From assembly GCA_011056555.1 (NCBI GenBank), contig DSEQ01000029.1, forward strand, positions 56,437 to 120,436: a stretch of DNA of 64,000 bases, read 5' to 3'. This stretch comes from Candidatus Zixiibacteriota bacterium (GTDB lineage: Bacteria; Zixibacteria; MSB-5A5; JAABVY01). Shown here piece after piece: positions 50,892 through 59,330 of the stretch (positions are counted from its first letter, which is position 1; the number at the start of each line of letters is the position of its first letter). Both the position numbers and the translations under genes were made by a program. The notes below the pieces were generated by a model. That model saw only the letters and a list, made by a program, of their open reading frames with translations, made no database searches and was not told the DNA's origin.

Positions 50892-52013
50892 ATGGCTAAA
50901 ATACTTCATACCGGCGATATTCATCTGGGCGCAAAATTGGCCGGTCTGGGTAAATCGGGAGACAAGGTCCGTGCCGCGCTTAAAGATGCTTTCAGCAAAA
51001 TGATAGATATCTGTCTTGAATCGAAAGTTGACGCTTTCGTCGTGGCAGGAGACCTTTTCGATTCCAACCACATCTCCAAACCGCTCCTGGATTTCGCAAT
51101 GCGCGAGATGGGACGGCTGGGAGATATTCCCGCAATCGTTATCCCCGGAACCCATGACTGTCTGGAAGACAACTGCCTGTACAGCACCCTGCATGCAAAT
51201 GAATGCCCGGAAAATCTTTATCTTTTCAACAATCCCGAGAAGACGAAATTTGCTTTCCCTGATCGGGGCCTGACTTTCTATGCCAATTCAAACGAGGGCA
51301 CACGTTCAAAGCAGTCACCGCTGGCGGGATTGACCCGGGATTCCTCTCCCGGTTACCATATCGCCATTGCCCATGGCTCACTGGCGATACCGGGCAAGTC
51401 GGCCGCCGATGATTTTCCGATGGAAGTGGAGGAGATCGAGAACTCCGGCTTCGATTATATCGCGCTGGGTCACTGGCATTCCCATATGCGTGCCCCGACG
51501 CAGAAAGTCCCGGCCTCATATTGCGGCTCTCCCGAACCGATGTCGTTCAAGCAGACCGATGCCGGATGGGCCGCGATGGTTGAGCTGGCCGAGGGCAAGG
51601 TGCTGGTTGAAAAGATTCAGGTGGGCAGGCTGGAATGGAAGACGATCGAACTGCCGTGCACGAGCTATAAATATACCCTGGAACTGGAACGTGAGATTTC
51701 CAAATATGTGGGAGAAAACAAGCTTCTGAAGGTGATCCTGACAGGCATCTTTCCTGCCGACGGTTTCATCGATTTCGACCGCCTTTATGAGCACATGATG
51801 GATTCCTTCCTGTATCTGGATCTGGATAACCGCTCCCAGTCGATTCCTGAGAATCTGCAGGAACTTAATCTGCCCGAGACCACGATTCTCGGCCAGTACA
51901 TAAAGATGCTTTCGGCCGATATAAAAGAAGAACAGGATCCCGAACAACAGGAGTTGCTGCGCAACGGCTTGAAGCTGGGCTATGCACTTCTATCCGGTAA
52001 AGACGCTATTTGA
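50892..52013 (+). CDS. SbcD/YhaO-like metallophosphoesterase
   Basis: 373 aa of the Mre11/SbcD nuclease group, acting with the SbcC-like ATPase encoded next. Metal-binding motifs: GDIHLG (D9, H11), VVAGDLFDSNH (D54), IPGTHD (H88, D89), AIAHGS and ALGHWHSH. In the third motif the usual Asn of GNHD, a metal ligand, is Thr87, which may alter activity. The C-terminal part (residues about 250-373) is a capping region. The stop at 52013 and the next start at 52024 are 10 nt apart, supporting a working pair in DNA-end processing. Confidence 0.85.
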   Translation: MAKILHTGDIHLGAKLAGLGKSGDKVRAALKDAFSKMIDICLESKVDAFVVAGDLFDSNHISKPLLDFAMREMGRLGDIPAIVIPGTHDCLEDNCLYSTLHANECPENLYLFNNPEKTKFAFPDRGLTFYANSNEGTRSKQSPLAGLTRDSSPGYHIAIAHGSLAIPGKSAADDFPMEVEEIENSGFDYIALGHWHSHMRAPTQKVPASYCGSPEPMSFKQTDAGWAAMVELAEGKVLVEKIQVGRLEWKTIELPCTSYKYTLELEREISKYVGENKLLKVILTGIFPADGFIDFDRLYEHMMDSFLYLDLDNRSQSIPENLQELNLPETTILGQYIKMLSADIKEEQDPEQQELLRNGLKLGYALLSGKDAI

Positions 52014-52023
52014 GGTATTGCAT

Positions 52024-54177
52024 ATGCAGATCACAAAGCTCGAACTAAACAGGTACAAAAACCTGAGATCATTCAGGGAGACATTCGACAGGGGAATCAA
52101 CTTGATCAAAGGCCCCAATGAGGCCGGCAAATCATCCATTGTCGAAGCCATAACCGATCTCTTTTTTACCGATCCCGGCTCCTCCAGAAAGGAACTGAAA
52201 GAGAAGATCGGATGGGATTCTGAGAGGTCATTCGACCTGACCATGGAATTTTCCATTGAGGGCCAGATGTATCGTCTCCACAAGGATTTTGAGAAGGGTG
52301 AAACCTCGCTTCTGAAGCAAAGCAGCGGTGAGGAAATTGTAGACAAGAAGAATATCCTGAATATTATCGAATCCGGACTGGGCATGGCCAACCGGGATAT
52401 TTACCTGGCCACCACAACCATAAGGCAGGACGAAATCGGCACAGTCTCCAAATCAGCCGACGCTATCAAAGACAAACTGGAGGGGATGATAACAGCCGGT
52501 CAGGAGGAGGTCCTGGCCTCGGATGCGATAAATAAGCTCGAGAGCAGTATCCGGGATATAAACAAGCAGGGCAGCAAACATCTGGGGGTTATCCAGAAGC
52601 TGGAAAAGAACAAAGATGAATTAATATACGAGCTGGACAAGGCCAAGCGGGAGATCGACCTGGTCGGCAAGAACCGGGCCAAGCTGAAAGAGACCCAGGG
52701 GCTCCTGGAGGGGATCAGGACCGAATACGCCACCAAGAAATCGCATATGGAGAAGGCCGAACAGGCGATGCAGAAAGAGGAGAAGCTGAAGGCCCTGGAG
52801 GAGCGTTTTCAGGACCTGAACAGTCGGGTAACTTCGATTCAGTCTTCGGAAAACACTATCGAGGACCTTAAAAGAGATTTGGCCAGTCTGCCCAAAATAA
52901 ACTACCAGGATCTGTCGCATGCCGAGCAGCAGTCGGCCCAGCTGCGCTACCTCGAAAGCAAGGCCGGCCACGCCGAGGAAAAGGTCGAGGAACTGGCAGA
53001 AAAATATGCCCTGGCCAGACCCGGAATGTTCATGAAACTGACCACCGCGTTCATGTTCTTTCTCTCCGCGGCCGCATTCGCCTACTGGTCTTTTATAATT
53101 AATATGAGCGACAACCGGTTCCTGTTCGGCGCTTTAGGGGGAATTGTGCTGTTTGTGTCGTTCCTGGTTTTTTGGTTGAATAAAGCGGGCCATGCCCGGG
53201 CAATCAAGCTGCAATGCGAGCTGAAAAAAGCGAGCCAGGAGGAAATCGAATCGGATATGGAGGATTCCAAGGTTGCAATCGAGACTATCCTGGAAAAATA
53301 TAAAGTGCCGGATATCAGCACCTTGAAATCAAAATTCGAGCAGTATCGCGACCTCGAAAAGGACTTCAACAGCGAAGTGAAACGTTATGAGAAATCACTG
53401 GGCGGAAAGACCCTGAGGGACCTCCAGAAAGAACTCGAAAAGGTGACCATGGATCTGGCCGTGGAAAATGAAGCAGCCCGCGACTTAAAGCTGTATGTAA
53501 TGAACGCCGCGGAGAAGGAAAAACTGGTGGTGCTGGTGGATGCCCTGGAGAAACAGAAGGCCAATCTGGAGAGCACGGAGATAGCGCTCAAGCGGCAGCT
53601 TGAATTTGCAGAATCGGGATGCGAGCTTCAAGCCTCACTTGAGGAGCGGCTGCAGGAAGTCGAGACGGCCCTGGAGCGGTCCAAATATCAGGTAAAAATC
53701 TACGAAACGGCGAAAAAGTACATTGAAAAGGCCCGCAAGGATATATTAAAAGCTTCCATCGGCGCTCTGGAAGAGGAGACCTCTCAAATCCTGCAGCAGG
53801 TCACATCAGGGAAATACACCAAGGTGCGTTTCGACCGCCAGAGCCTTCGATTCGAGGTCTACTCTCCGCTTAAGGATGACTGGCTCGATCCCGATATTTC
53901 GCTTTCTCACGGCACCCGCGATCAGCTCTATCTGGCGGCCCGTATGGCGCTGGTGCGGGTCATATCGCAGGAGCGCAAGCCGGTGCTTATTTTCGACGAG
54001 CCCTTTTTGACGTTTGATGCCGAGAGAAGGCAGAATGCCATGAAGATTCTCAAGCAGTATAGCGGTAGTTATCAGATACTGGTTTTCTCATGTAATAACT
54101 ATTATGACCAGATTGCCGAAAATACGGTCAGCCTGGCGGAAGCCGAAGTCCCCATGCAAAAAGCAGGGGCATTTTAG
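52024..54177 (+). CDS. SbcC/Rad50-like ATPase with two membrane helices (YhaN-like)
   Basis: 717 aa from the ATG at 52024, seven bases after GAGGT; the frame is open 14 codons upstream, inside the previous gene. Walker A is GPNEAGKSS (30-38), the ABC signature lies in LSHGTRDQLYLAAR, and Walker B in PVLIFDEPFLTFD. Two long coiled coils flank a central pair of hydrophobic helices (about 339-360 and 367-385), in place of the zinc hook. That layout matches Bacillus YhaN rather than SbcC, and suggests a membrane-tethered complex with the YhaO-like partner. No CxxC hook was seen. Confidence 0.85.
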   Translation: MQITKLELNRYKNLRSFRETFDRGINLIKGPNEAGKSSIVEAITDLFFTDPGSSRKELKEKIGWDSERSFDLTMEFSIEGQMYRLHKDFEKGETSLLKQSSGEEIVDKKNILNIIESGLGMANRDIYLATTTIRQDEIGTVSKSADAIKDKLEGMITAGQEEVLASDAINKLESSIRDINKQGSKHLGVIQKLEKNKDELIYELDKAKREIDLVGKNRAKLKETQGLLEGIRTEYATKKSHMEKAEQAMQKEEKLKALEERFQDLNSRVTSIQSSENTIEDLKRDLASLPKINYQDLSHAEQQSAQLRYLESKAGHAEEKVEELAEKYALARPGMFMKLTTAFMFFLSAAAFAYWSFIINMSDNRFLFGALGGIVLFVSFLVFWLNKAGHARAIKLQCELKKASQEEIESDMEDSKVAIETILEKYKVPDISTLKSKFEQYRDLEKDFNSEVKRYEKSLGGKTLRDLQKELEKVTMDLAVENEAARDLKLYVMNAAEKEKLVVLVDALEKQKANLESTEIALKRQLEFAESGCELQASLEERLQEVETALERSKYQVKIYETAKKYIEKARKDILKASIGALEEETSQILQQVTSGKYTKVRFDRQSLRFEVYSPLKDDWLDPDISLSHGTRDQLYLAARMALVRVISQERKPVLIFDEPFLTFDAERRQNAMKILKQYSGSYQILVFSCNNYYDQIAENTVSLAEAEVPMQKAGAF

Positions 54178-54264
54178 CAAAGAATGCTAAAAAAATAACA
54201 AATTATATCAGTAATAGAAGATCTTTGATATAATACAGATCAAATCCAATATAAATTGGGAACT

Positions 54265-54309
54265 AATCCTATCTAATTATCATACATTAGATAGGATTTT
54301 TATTTTTCA
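54265..54309 (+). terminator. Rho-independent terminator of the SbcCD-like operon
   Basis: AATCCTATCTAAT (54265-54277) pairs perfectly with ATTAGATAGGATT (54286-54298) across an 8-nt loop; TTTATTTTT follows. Confidence 0.88.
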
Positions 54310-54317
54310 ATTTTCGC

Positions 54318-54369
54318 TTGACATTTGTTCAGCCTGGGGATTAATTTTGTTGTGAAAGCTTTCACAACA
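54318..54369 (+). promoter_or_regulatory. rex promoter and Rex operator
   Basis: TTGACA (54318-54323) and a poor -10 near 54341-54347 (TTAATTT) are followed by TTGTGAAAGCTTTCACAA (54350-54367), an exact match to the Rex consensus TTGTGAA-N4-TTCACAA; the palindrome extends to 22 bp (54348-54369). The operator covers the expected start of transcription, so Rex should repress its own gene when NADH is low. Confidence 0.85.
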
Positions 54370-54404
54370 TCATTGGCTATATCATTCTTCGGTTAGGAGG
54401 AACT

Positions 54405-55052
54405 TTGCCAAAACTAAAGAGAATTTCCGAGTCAACCATTTCCCGCCTTTCACGATATTACCGTGCCCTGGTTCAACTCGATAAAGATAACTATGAAACG
54501 GTTTCATCGAAAGACCTGGCCAACCTGGAACATCTGACCCCGGCACAGGTGCGCAAAGACCTGTCATTTTTCGGATCGTTCGGGACACGGGGTCTGGGTT
54601 ATCCGGTGCGGGAGTTGAAGGATAAGATAGCCAGGATACTGGGTGTCGATCAGGAATGGAATGTGGCCCTGGTCGGAATTGGTAATATTGGCTCGGCTCT
54701 GGTATCATACAAGGAATTTGCCCGTCAGGGATTTAAGATAAAGCTGTTGTTCGATAATGACCAGCGGAAAATCGGCTCCAATCATAAGGGAATTGTGATT
54801 CGTGATGTCGCCAATCTGACCAGGGAGCTAAAAGACAACCATATCGAAATTGTGGTCATAGCGGTACCTCCTCAGCAGGCGCAGGCGGTCTGTGATGATA
54901 TTGTCAAAGCCGATGTCAAGGCCATATTAAATTTTGCTCCCATCAATCTAAAAGTGCCCAAGGGGGTCTCGCTGCGGAATGAAAATATGGCAATGGAGCT
55001 GGAACATCTGTCTTTCTGCCTGGTCAACGATCATTACTGTGAACAGGGCTAA
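54405..55052 (+). CDS. rex: Redox-sensing transcriptional repressor Rex
   Basis: 215 aa from a TTG at 54405, five bases after AGGAGG. Rex reads the NADH/NAD+ ratio and represses fermentation and respiration genes. The N-terminal winged helix (ISESTISRLSRYYRALVQL, LTPAQVRKDLSFFGSFGTRG LGY) and the NAD-binding Rossmann fold (NVALVGIGNIGSALV) are intact. A perfect Rex operator lies just before the gene, so it is almost certainly autoregulated. A weak stem AACTT/AAGTT with eight T (55055-55080) may end the transcript. Confidence 0.97.
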   Translation: MPKLKRISESTISRLSRYYRALVQLDKDNYETVSSKDLANLEHLTPAQVRKDLSFFGSFGTRGLGYPVRELKDKIARILGVDQEWNVALVGIGNIGSALVSYKEFARQGFKIKLLFDNDQRKIGSNHKGIVIRDVANLTRELKDNHIEIVVIAVPPQQAQAVCDDIVKADVKAILNFAPINLKVPKGVSLRNENMAMELEHLSFCLVNDHYCEQG

Positions 55053-55081
55053 TATCAACTTCAAGGCCCAAGTTTTTTTTC

Positions 55082-55110
55082 TTGACAAGATTAATTCAAA
55101 TCTTTATGGT
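55082..55110 (+). promoter_or_regulatory. Promoter of the exported 142-aa gene
   Basis: TTGACA (55082-55087), 17-bp spacer, TATGGT (55105-55110). Transcription would begin near 55117, only a few bases before the ATG at 55120, giving a leaderless or nearly leaderless mRNA; the ATG at 55132 would leave a 15-nt leader. Confidence 0.5.
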
Positions 55111-55119
55111 GCATTTAGT

Positions 55120-55548
55120 ATGCCCTCTGTAATGCCAAAAAATGCGGCAGGATGCCTGCTTTTAGTATGCCTGGTTTTATTTATGGCCGGAGTGTCATTT
55201 TCCGATCCCGGCGATGATTGCACGATTTACGGCAGTCTTAAAATAAATGGTCAGGATGCCTCAATCGGCAGCAGGCTGGAGGCATATATCGACGGCGAGA
55301 AGATTGTCTCCGACGAAACCAACCAGAGCGGGCAGTATTCTCTTACAATTCCCAAATATGACCCGGCCAATCCCGATCAGAAGGGATATAATTCCGAATC
55401 AGATGTTGTGGTTATAAAAGTCGATGGCCGGGATGCGGAACCGACTGTAAATCCCCAACCCGGCTCGATGAAAATCAACCTTGAGGTTAAAACCTCGCTG
55501 AATGTCAAACTTACCACCTGGGGCAAAATCAAGGCCCTCTTCAAGTAA
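55120..55548 (+). CDS. Small exported protein with a carboxypeptidase-regulatory-like (beta-sandwich) domain
   Basis: 142 aa from the ATG at 55120 (55132 is equally possible). A signal-like hydrophobic stretch (CLLLVCLVLFMAGVSFS) precedes a short beta-sandwich: TIYGSLKINGQDASIGSRL, EAYIDGEKIVSDETN, GQYSLTIP, VVVIKVDGRDAEPT. That is the pattern of CarboxypepD_reg/CNA-B-like modules, used in surface and adhesion proteins. No ribosome-binding site is visible, in line with the promoter placed right before the start. Confidence 0.65.
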   Translation: MPSVMPKNAAGCLLLVCLVLFMAGVSFSDPGDDCTIYGSLKINGQDASIGSRLEAYIDGEKIVSDETNQSGQYSLTIPKYDPANPDQKGYNSESDVVVIKVDGRDAEPTVNPQPGSMKINLEVKTSLNVKLTTWGKIKALFK

Positions 55549-55663
55549 TTTGCTTTTCTTGAAAAATTTGCTACTAAAAATCCGTCTAAACTGTTATCAT
55601 ACCGTATTAAAAGATACATTAAATCGATCTTGTATTGTCTATTGATTTAACTGAGGAGGCAAG

Positions 55664-56002
55664 ATGAGCATCTCCACCCATGAGAAAGATGGCGTGGTAA
55701 TTCTCGAACCCGAAGGGAAGATAATGGGTGGTCCCGAGGCCACAGAACTCAGAAACCGGCTATACGAATTGATATCGACCGACAATAAGAAAGTGGTCAT
55801 CGACTTGAGCCATGTTGAATGGATGAATTCGACCGGACTTGGTATACTGATTTCCGGCATGACCTCTCTGCGTAATAATGAAGGCGAACTGAAACTGGCC
55901 AATATCTCGGAAAAGGTCGCCAATCTATTCGAGATCACAAAACTCGATAATGTTTTCGAGGCTTATGATTCGGCAGATGATGCGGTCGGTTCGTTTGCAT
56001 AA
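55664..56002 (+). CDS. STAS-domain anti-sigma factor antagonist (SpoIIAA/RsbV type)
   Basis: 112 aa of a single STAS domain. The phospho-acceptor Ser56 stands in WMNSTGLGIL, and VVIDLSHVEW and AYDSADDAV complete the family pattern. In the partner-switching scheme the unphosphorylated form binds the RsbW-type kinase, and the SpoIIE-type phosphatase downstream resets it. An AGGAGG site lies 5 nt before the ATG. First gene of the module. Confidence 0.93.
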   Translation: MSISTHEKDGVVILEPEGKIMGGPEATELRNRLYELISTDNKKVVIDLSHVEWMNSTGLGILISGMTSLRNNEGELKLANISEKVANLFEITKLDNVFEAYDSADDAVGSFA

Positions 56003-56047
56003 ATAAAAGGACATTCCCGGGTTGGATAAAGCCGACTGGTATAACAT

Positions 56048-56470
56048 ATGGCAGACAAAAAAAGCTACAGACTTGAAATTCCAAGTTCCCAGAATTACCT
56101 GGCCGAAGCTGACAGATTTCTCGAAAGCCACCTGAAAGAGCACGGCATCGACGATGACAGCATTGCCGACCTCGCAATAAGTGCAACCGAGCTCATTAAT
56201 AACGCAATCATCCACGGCAATAAATCAGATCCGCATAAGATCGTTACAATTGAACTTGAATTCAGCGATAAACATCTCTCCATTTCGATAACAGATCAGG
56301 GGCAGGGATTCAAGCCGGAAAATATTCCCAGTCCGATTTCGGATGACAATATTATGAAAGAGGCCGGCCGAGGTATTTTCATTGTCAGAAGTCTTGTGGA
56401 TGACCTTCAATTCGAGGAACCTCCGGAAGGCGGAACACGGATGATTATCATAAAAAAATTAGCTTCGTAA
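56048..56470 (+). CDS. Anti-sigma factor serine kinase (RsbW/SpoIIAB type)
   Basis: 140 aa, a GHKL ATPase. The N box ELINNAIIHGN, the G1 box DQGQGFKPENI and the G2 box GRGIFIVRSLVDDLQF are intact, so it should bind ATP and phosphorylate the STAS protein encoded just upstream. It would normally hold a sigma factor, but none is encoded nearby; the target may be elsewhere or may not be a sigma factor. No clear ribosome-binding site lies before this ATG. Confidence 0.92.
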   Translation: MADKKSYRLEIPSSQNYLAEADRFLESHLKEHGIDDDSIADLAISATELINNAIIHGNKSDPHKIVTIELEFSDKHLSISITDQGQGFKPENIPSPISDDNIMKEAGRGIFIVRSLVDDLQFEEPPEGGTRMIIIKKLAS

Positions 56471-56494
56471 TCGATAAGAAGGCGCAAGGCGAGT

Positions 56495-58738
56495 GTGGAT
56501 TATCAGCTTTTAATCGGAGTAATATATTTAATTTTCTCTGCTCTTCTGTTCTTTACCGGCACCGTTATTTTCAGAGAAAATCCCTATCGCCGTCTGAATC
56601 GGGTAACCAGCCTGCTGCTCATTTTTGCAGGCCTTGCCCCCCTGTTTGCGGCGCTGGGCGTTTTCCTGGGCAGAACCGCAGGGACTGTGGAGGGACAGGT
56701 GCCGTTCTACGAGAACCTGTTCTTCCTGTGGGAATTATTCTTTCCGCAGCTGGTGCTGTTCTCGCTGGTATTTCCCACCGAGCATCCGATCCTGTCCACC
56801 AATACAAGGGTGAAGTATCTTATCTTTATCCCGCATGTGTTTCATATCCTGCTGGTAACCCTGTTTGCCGACACCGGTAAGATTGTTGAGTTTCTTCAGG
56901 TGGAATCGGATGTGGCCTTCTTTGGCTGGGTCACCGACAGGTTTGCGTTCTTTGTGGGATTTATTGCAGCGCTTCTGGACTTCCTGGTACGCCTGCATCT
57001 GCAGACATTTTCGGCGATCAATATCATCTATATCATAATCGCACTGGTCCTCTTCTATAGGGGCCTGAGGTATATATCCAACAAACGCTTAAAGACCCAG
57101 ACACTGATCGTGATCTGGGGCATACAGTCGGCCATGGGGCTGTATATGATCGCGTATCTGCTGCCCAATTTAAGCGGGCTGCATCTCTCCCCCAATGTGC
57201 AGATCGGCATGGCCGTGGCAGCCCTGGCAATCGGTAACGGCTCGGTCATCTATGCCATCATCAGGTACCAGTTCCTGGATGTGCGCCTGATTGTACGTCA
57301 ATCAGTGGTTTATACCATTACCTCGGCCATAATCGTGGGAGCATACCTGTTAATAATATCGCAGTTCACAAAAATACTTCGGGACATCCTGGGCCAGGAG
57401 ACCCCGATTCTGCCGGCCGCATTTATCATCCTCGCGCTGATATTCTTCCAGCCGATCATGAACCAGGTGGACAACTTCCTGAAAAAATTCTTTATCAAAG
57501 GCAAGGTCGATATCAGATATGTGGCCGACGAAATTTCGCGTGAAATCTCGTCCATTCTAGATCCCGAAAAACTCAAAACCTCGATTATGCGGATTCTGCG
57601 GGAAGAGATGCTGATAGAAAAGGTCAGGCTGTGCATAAAGGCCAATGATGAAGCGGCCTATGTACTCCTGCCGCAGCCCAATGATCCCTCGCCTGAAATG
57701 AGGTTCTCCGCCGAGGACGAGTTGACCGAAAGTCTGCTGAGGAGGAACCGCCCTGCCCTGATAGATGAATTTCGGGGCTCTGACCGGAAATCAAAAACTA
57801 TCGAGAGCCTGGAGAAAATGGGCTACCAGATGATAGTCCCCCTTATAAACCGCGGTAAGCTTGATGGGTTTATCGCACTTTCCAATAAAATTTCCGGTTA
57901 TAATTATAACTATGAGGATATAACCACCCTCAATATTCTATCCAACCAGCTTGTTGTGGCGATGTCCAATGCGTATCTTTATCAGGAATCGCTCGAAAAG
58001 CAGAGGCTGGAGGAGGAACTCTCCCTGGCCCGGCAAATCCAGCGCGACCTGCTGCCCAAAACAGTTCCGGTGGGGGATGATTTCGAGCTGGCGGCCTACT
58101 CCGAGCCATCCCGATATGTCGGGGGCGATTTCTATGATTTTCTGCAGACCAGGCAGAATAATACCGGAATCATTATTGCCGATGTATCCGGCAAAGGGAT
58201 GCCTGCAGCATTGATGGTTTCGCAGATTCAGGCCATGCTGCGGAGCGAGGTGCGCAACACCGATTCGATTATACGAATTTTGAATAATGTCAACTTCCTG
58301 ATGTCCACCACCACCTCATCTGAGAAGTTCGTGACCCTGTTTTATGCGGAGTTTGATCCGGTCAATAAGATTATGCAATACTCCAACGCCGGACACAACT
58401 ATCCGATAGTTGTTAATCAAAAAGGAGAACATCGCTTTTTAATTGAGGGCGGGCTGTTGATGGGTGCATTTAAGGAGGCCACATACAAGCAGGATTCTTT
58501 GAAACTGAATCCGGGCGACCTTGTATTCTTCTATACAGACGGTGTTAATGAAGCATTTAACCATGAGGGAGAACAATTCGGCGAGGAACGTCTGCTGGAA
58601 CTGATCAAAGATCTGCGCTCCTTATCGGCTAAGGAAATAGCCGACAGGGTTGTCAAGGAGGTGATGGATTTTTCCTCCTCCGATATGCCCCAGGATGATA
58701 TGACAGTGGTGGTCCTGAAACTTAAAGCGCCGGTTTAG
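56495..58738 (+). CDS. Membrane-bound PP2C (SpoIIE-type) phosphatase with GAF domain
   Basis: 747 aa from a GTG at 56495. About eight transmembrane helices (residues 1-310) form a sensor-like membrane unit, followed by a GAF domain (about 330-500), a short coiled coil (LEEELSLARQIQRDLLPK) and the SpoIIE/PP2C catalytic domain (RYVGGDFYDF, IIADVSGKGMPAALMVS, FFYTDGVNEAFN, PQDDMTVVV). All metal aspartates are present, so it should dephosphorylate the STAS protein, passing on a membrane or ligand signal. It completes a three-gene partner-switching module. Confidence 0.93.
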   Translation: MDYQLLIGVIYLIFSALLFFTGTVIFRENPYRRLNRVTSLLLIFAGLAPLFAALGVFLGRTAGTVEGQVPFYENLFFLWELFFPQLVLFSLVFPTEHPILSTNTRVKYLIFIPHVFHILLVTLFADTGKIVEFLQVESDVAFFGWVTDRFAFFVGFIAALLDFLVRLHLQTFSAINIIYIIIALVLFYRGLRYISNKRLKTQTLIVIWGIQSAMGLYMIAYLLPNLSGLHLSPNVQIGMAVAALAIGNGSVIYAIIRYQFLDVRLIVRQSVVYTITSAIIVGAYLLIISQFTKILRDILGQETPILPAAFIILALIFFQPIMNQVDNFLKKFFIKGKVDIRYVADEISREISSILDPEKLKTSIMRILREEMLIEKVRLCIKANDEAAYVLLPQPNDPSPEMRFSAEDELTESLLRRNRPALIDEFRGSDRKSKTIESLEKMGYQMIVPLINRGKLDGFIALSNKISGYNYNYEDITTLNILSNQLVVAMSNAYLYQESLEKQRLEEELSLARQIQRDLLPKTVPVGDDFELAAYSEPSRYVGGDFYDFLQTRQNNTGIIIADVSGKGMPAALMVSQIQAMLRSEVRNTDSIIRILNNVNFLMSTTTSSEKFVTLFYAEFDPVNKIMQYSNAGHNYPIVVNQKGEHRFLIEGGLLMGAFKEATYKQDSLKLNPGDLVFFYTDGVNEAFNHEGEQFGEERLLELIKDLRSLSAKEIADRVVKEVMDFSSSDMPQDDMTVVVLKLKAPV

Positions 58739-58805
58739 AGCGATTTTCAAACTTGCCAATTTGTGCGGGCCGGTATAAGTTGTATATTAAATGAAAGGTA
58801 GATGA

Positions 58806-59330
58806 ATGGCTGTATATAAGCATTGTCCCATGTGCGCCGCGGAACTGGTGAGTTTCAACGACAACGGCATCAAGAGGAGTCATTGTCCCAGGTGCGGTTT
58901 TATACATTACAATAATCCCGCTCCGGCTGCCGGATGTGTGGTTTTCCAGGATGGTAAGCTATTGTGGGTACAGCGCGCTCATGAACCCAAACTCGGCTAC
59001 TGGACAATTCCGGCGGGTTTCTGCGAATGGGAGGAAAATCCGGCCGAGACCGCCGTGCGCGAATTGAAGGAAGAGACAAATCTGGATGTAAAGATAACAG
59101 GAGTTTTCAGAATATATAACGGCAATGATGATCCTCGCACCAATGCAATTTTAATATTGTATTTTGCGGATGTCGTGGGGGGCGAATTGAAGGCATCCGA
59201 TGATGCCAGCCGGGCCGAATTTCTGGGATTGCATGAAAGTCCCGAGAATATCGCGTTCGAGTCCCACAAACAGGCATTGCATGATTTAAGGACACATTAT
59301 CCGGAAAAGTTCAAAGTAGATGCAAATTAA
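58806..59330 (+). CDS. NUDIX hydrolase with N-terminal zinc ribbon
   Basis: 174 aa. A four-cysteine ribbon (CPMC...CPRC, residues 8-30) precedes a NUDIX domain with the box GFCEWEENPAETAVRELKEE, where the Glu residues that bind metal are in place and the Gly near the end is Asn. This is the layout of NudC-type NADH pyrophosphatases, shortened at the N-terminus, and of a wider ADP-ribose or dinucleotide group. It hydrolyses some nucleoside diphosphate derivative. The end overlaps the start of the following kinase gene by 11 nt. Confidence 0.88.
   Translation: MAVYKHCPMCAAELVSFNDNGIKRSHCPRCGFIHYNNPAPAAGCVVFQDGKLLWVQRAHEPKLGYWTIPAGFCEWEENPAETAVRELKEETNLDVKITGVFRIYNGNDDPRTNAILILYFADVVGGELKASDDASRAEFLGLHESPENIAFESHKQALHDLRTHYPEKFKVDAN

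Noticed and set aside
50892..54177. Defence island around the SbcCD-like pair
   Set aside because: Neighbours are a small membrane protein, a repeat block and rex; there are no nuclease, helicase, restriction or toxin genes.
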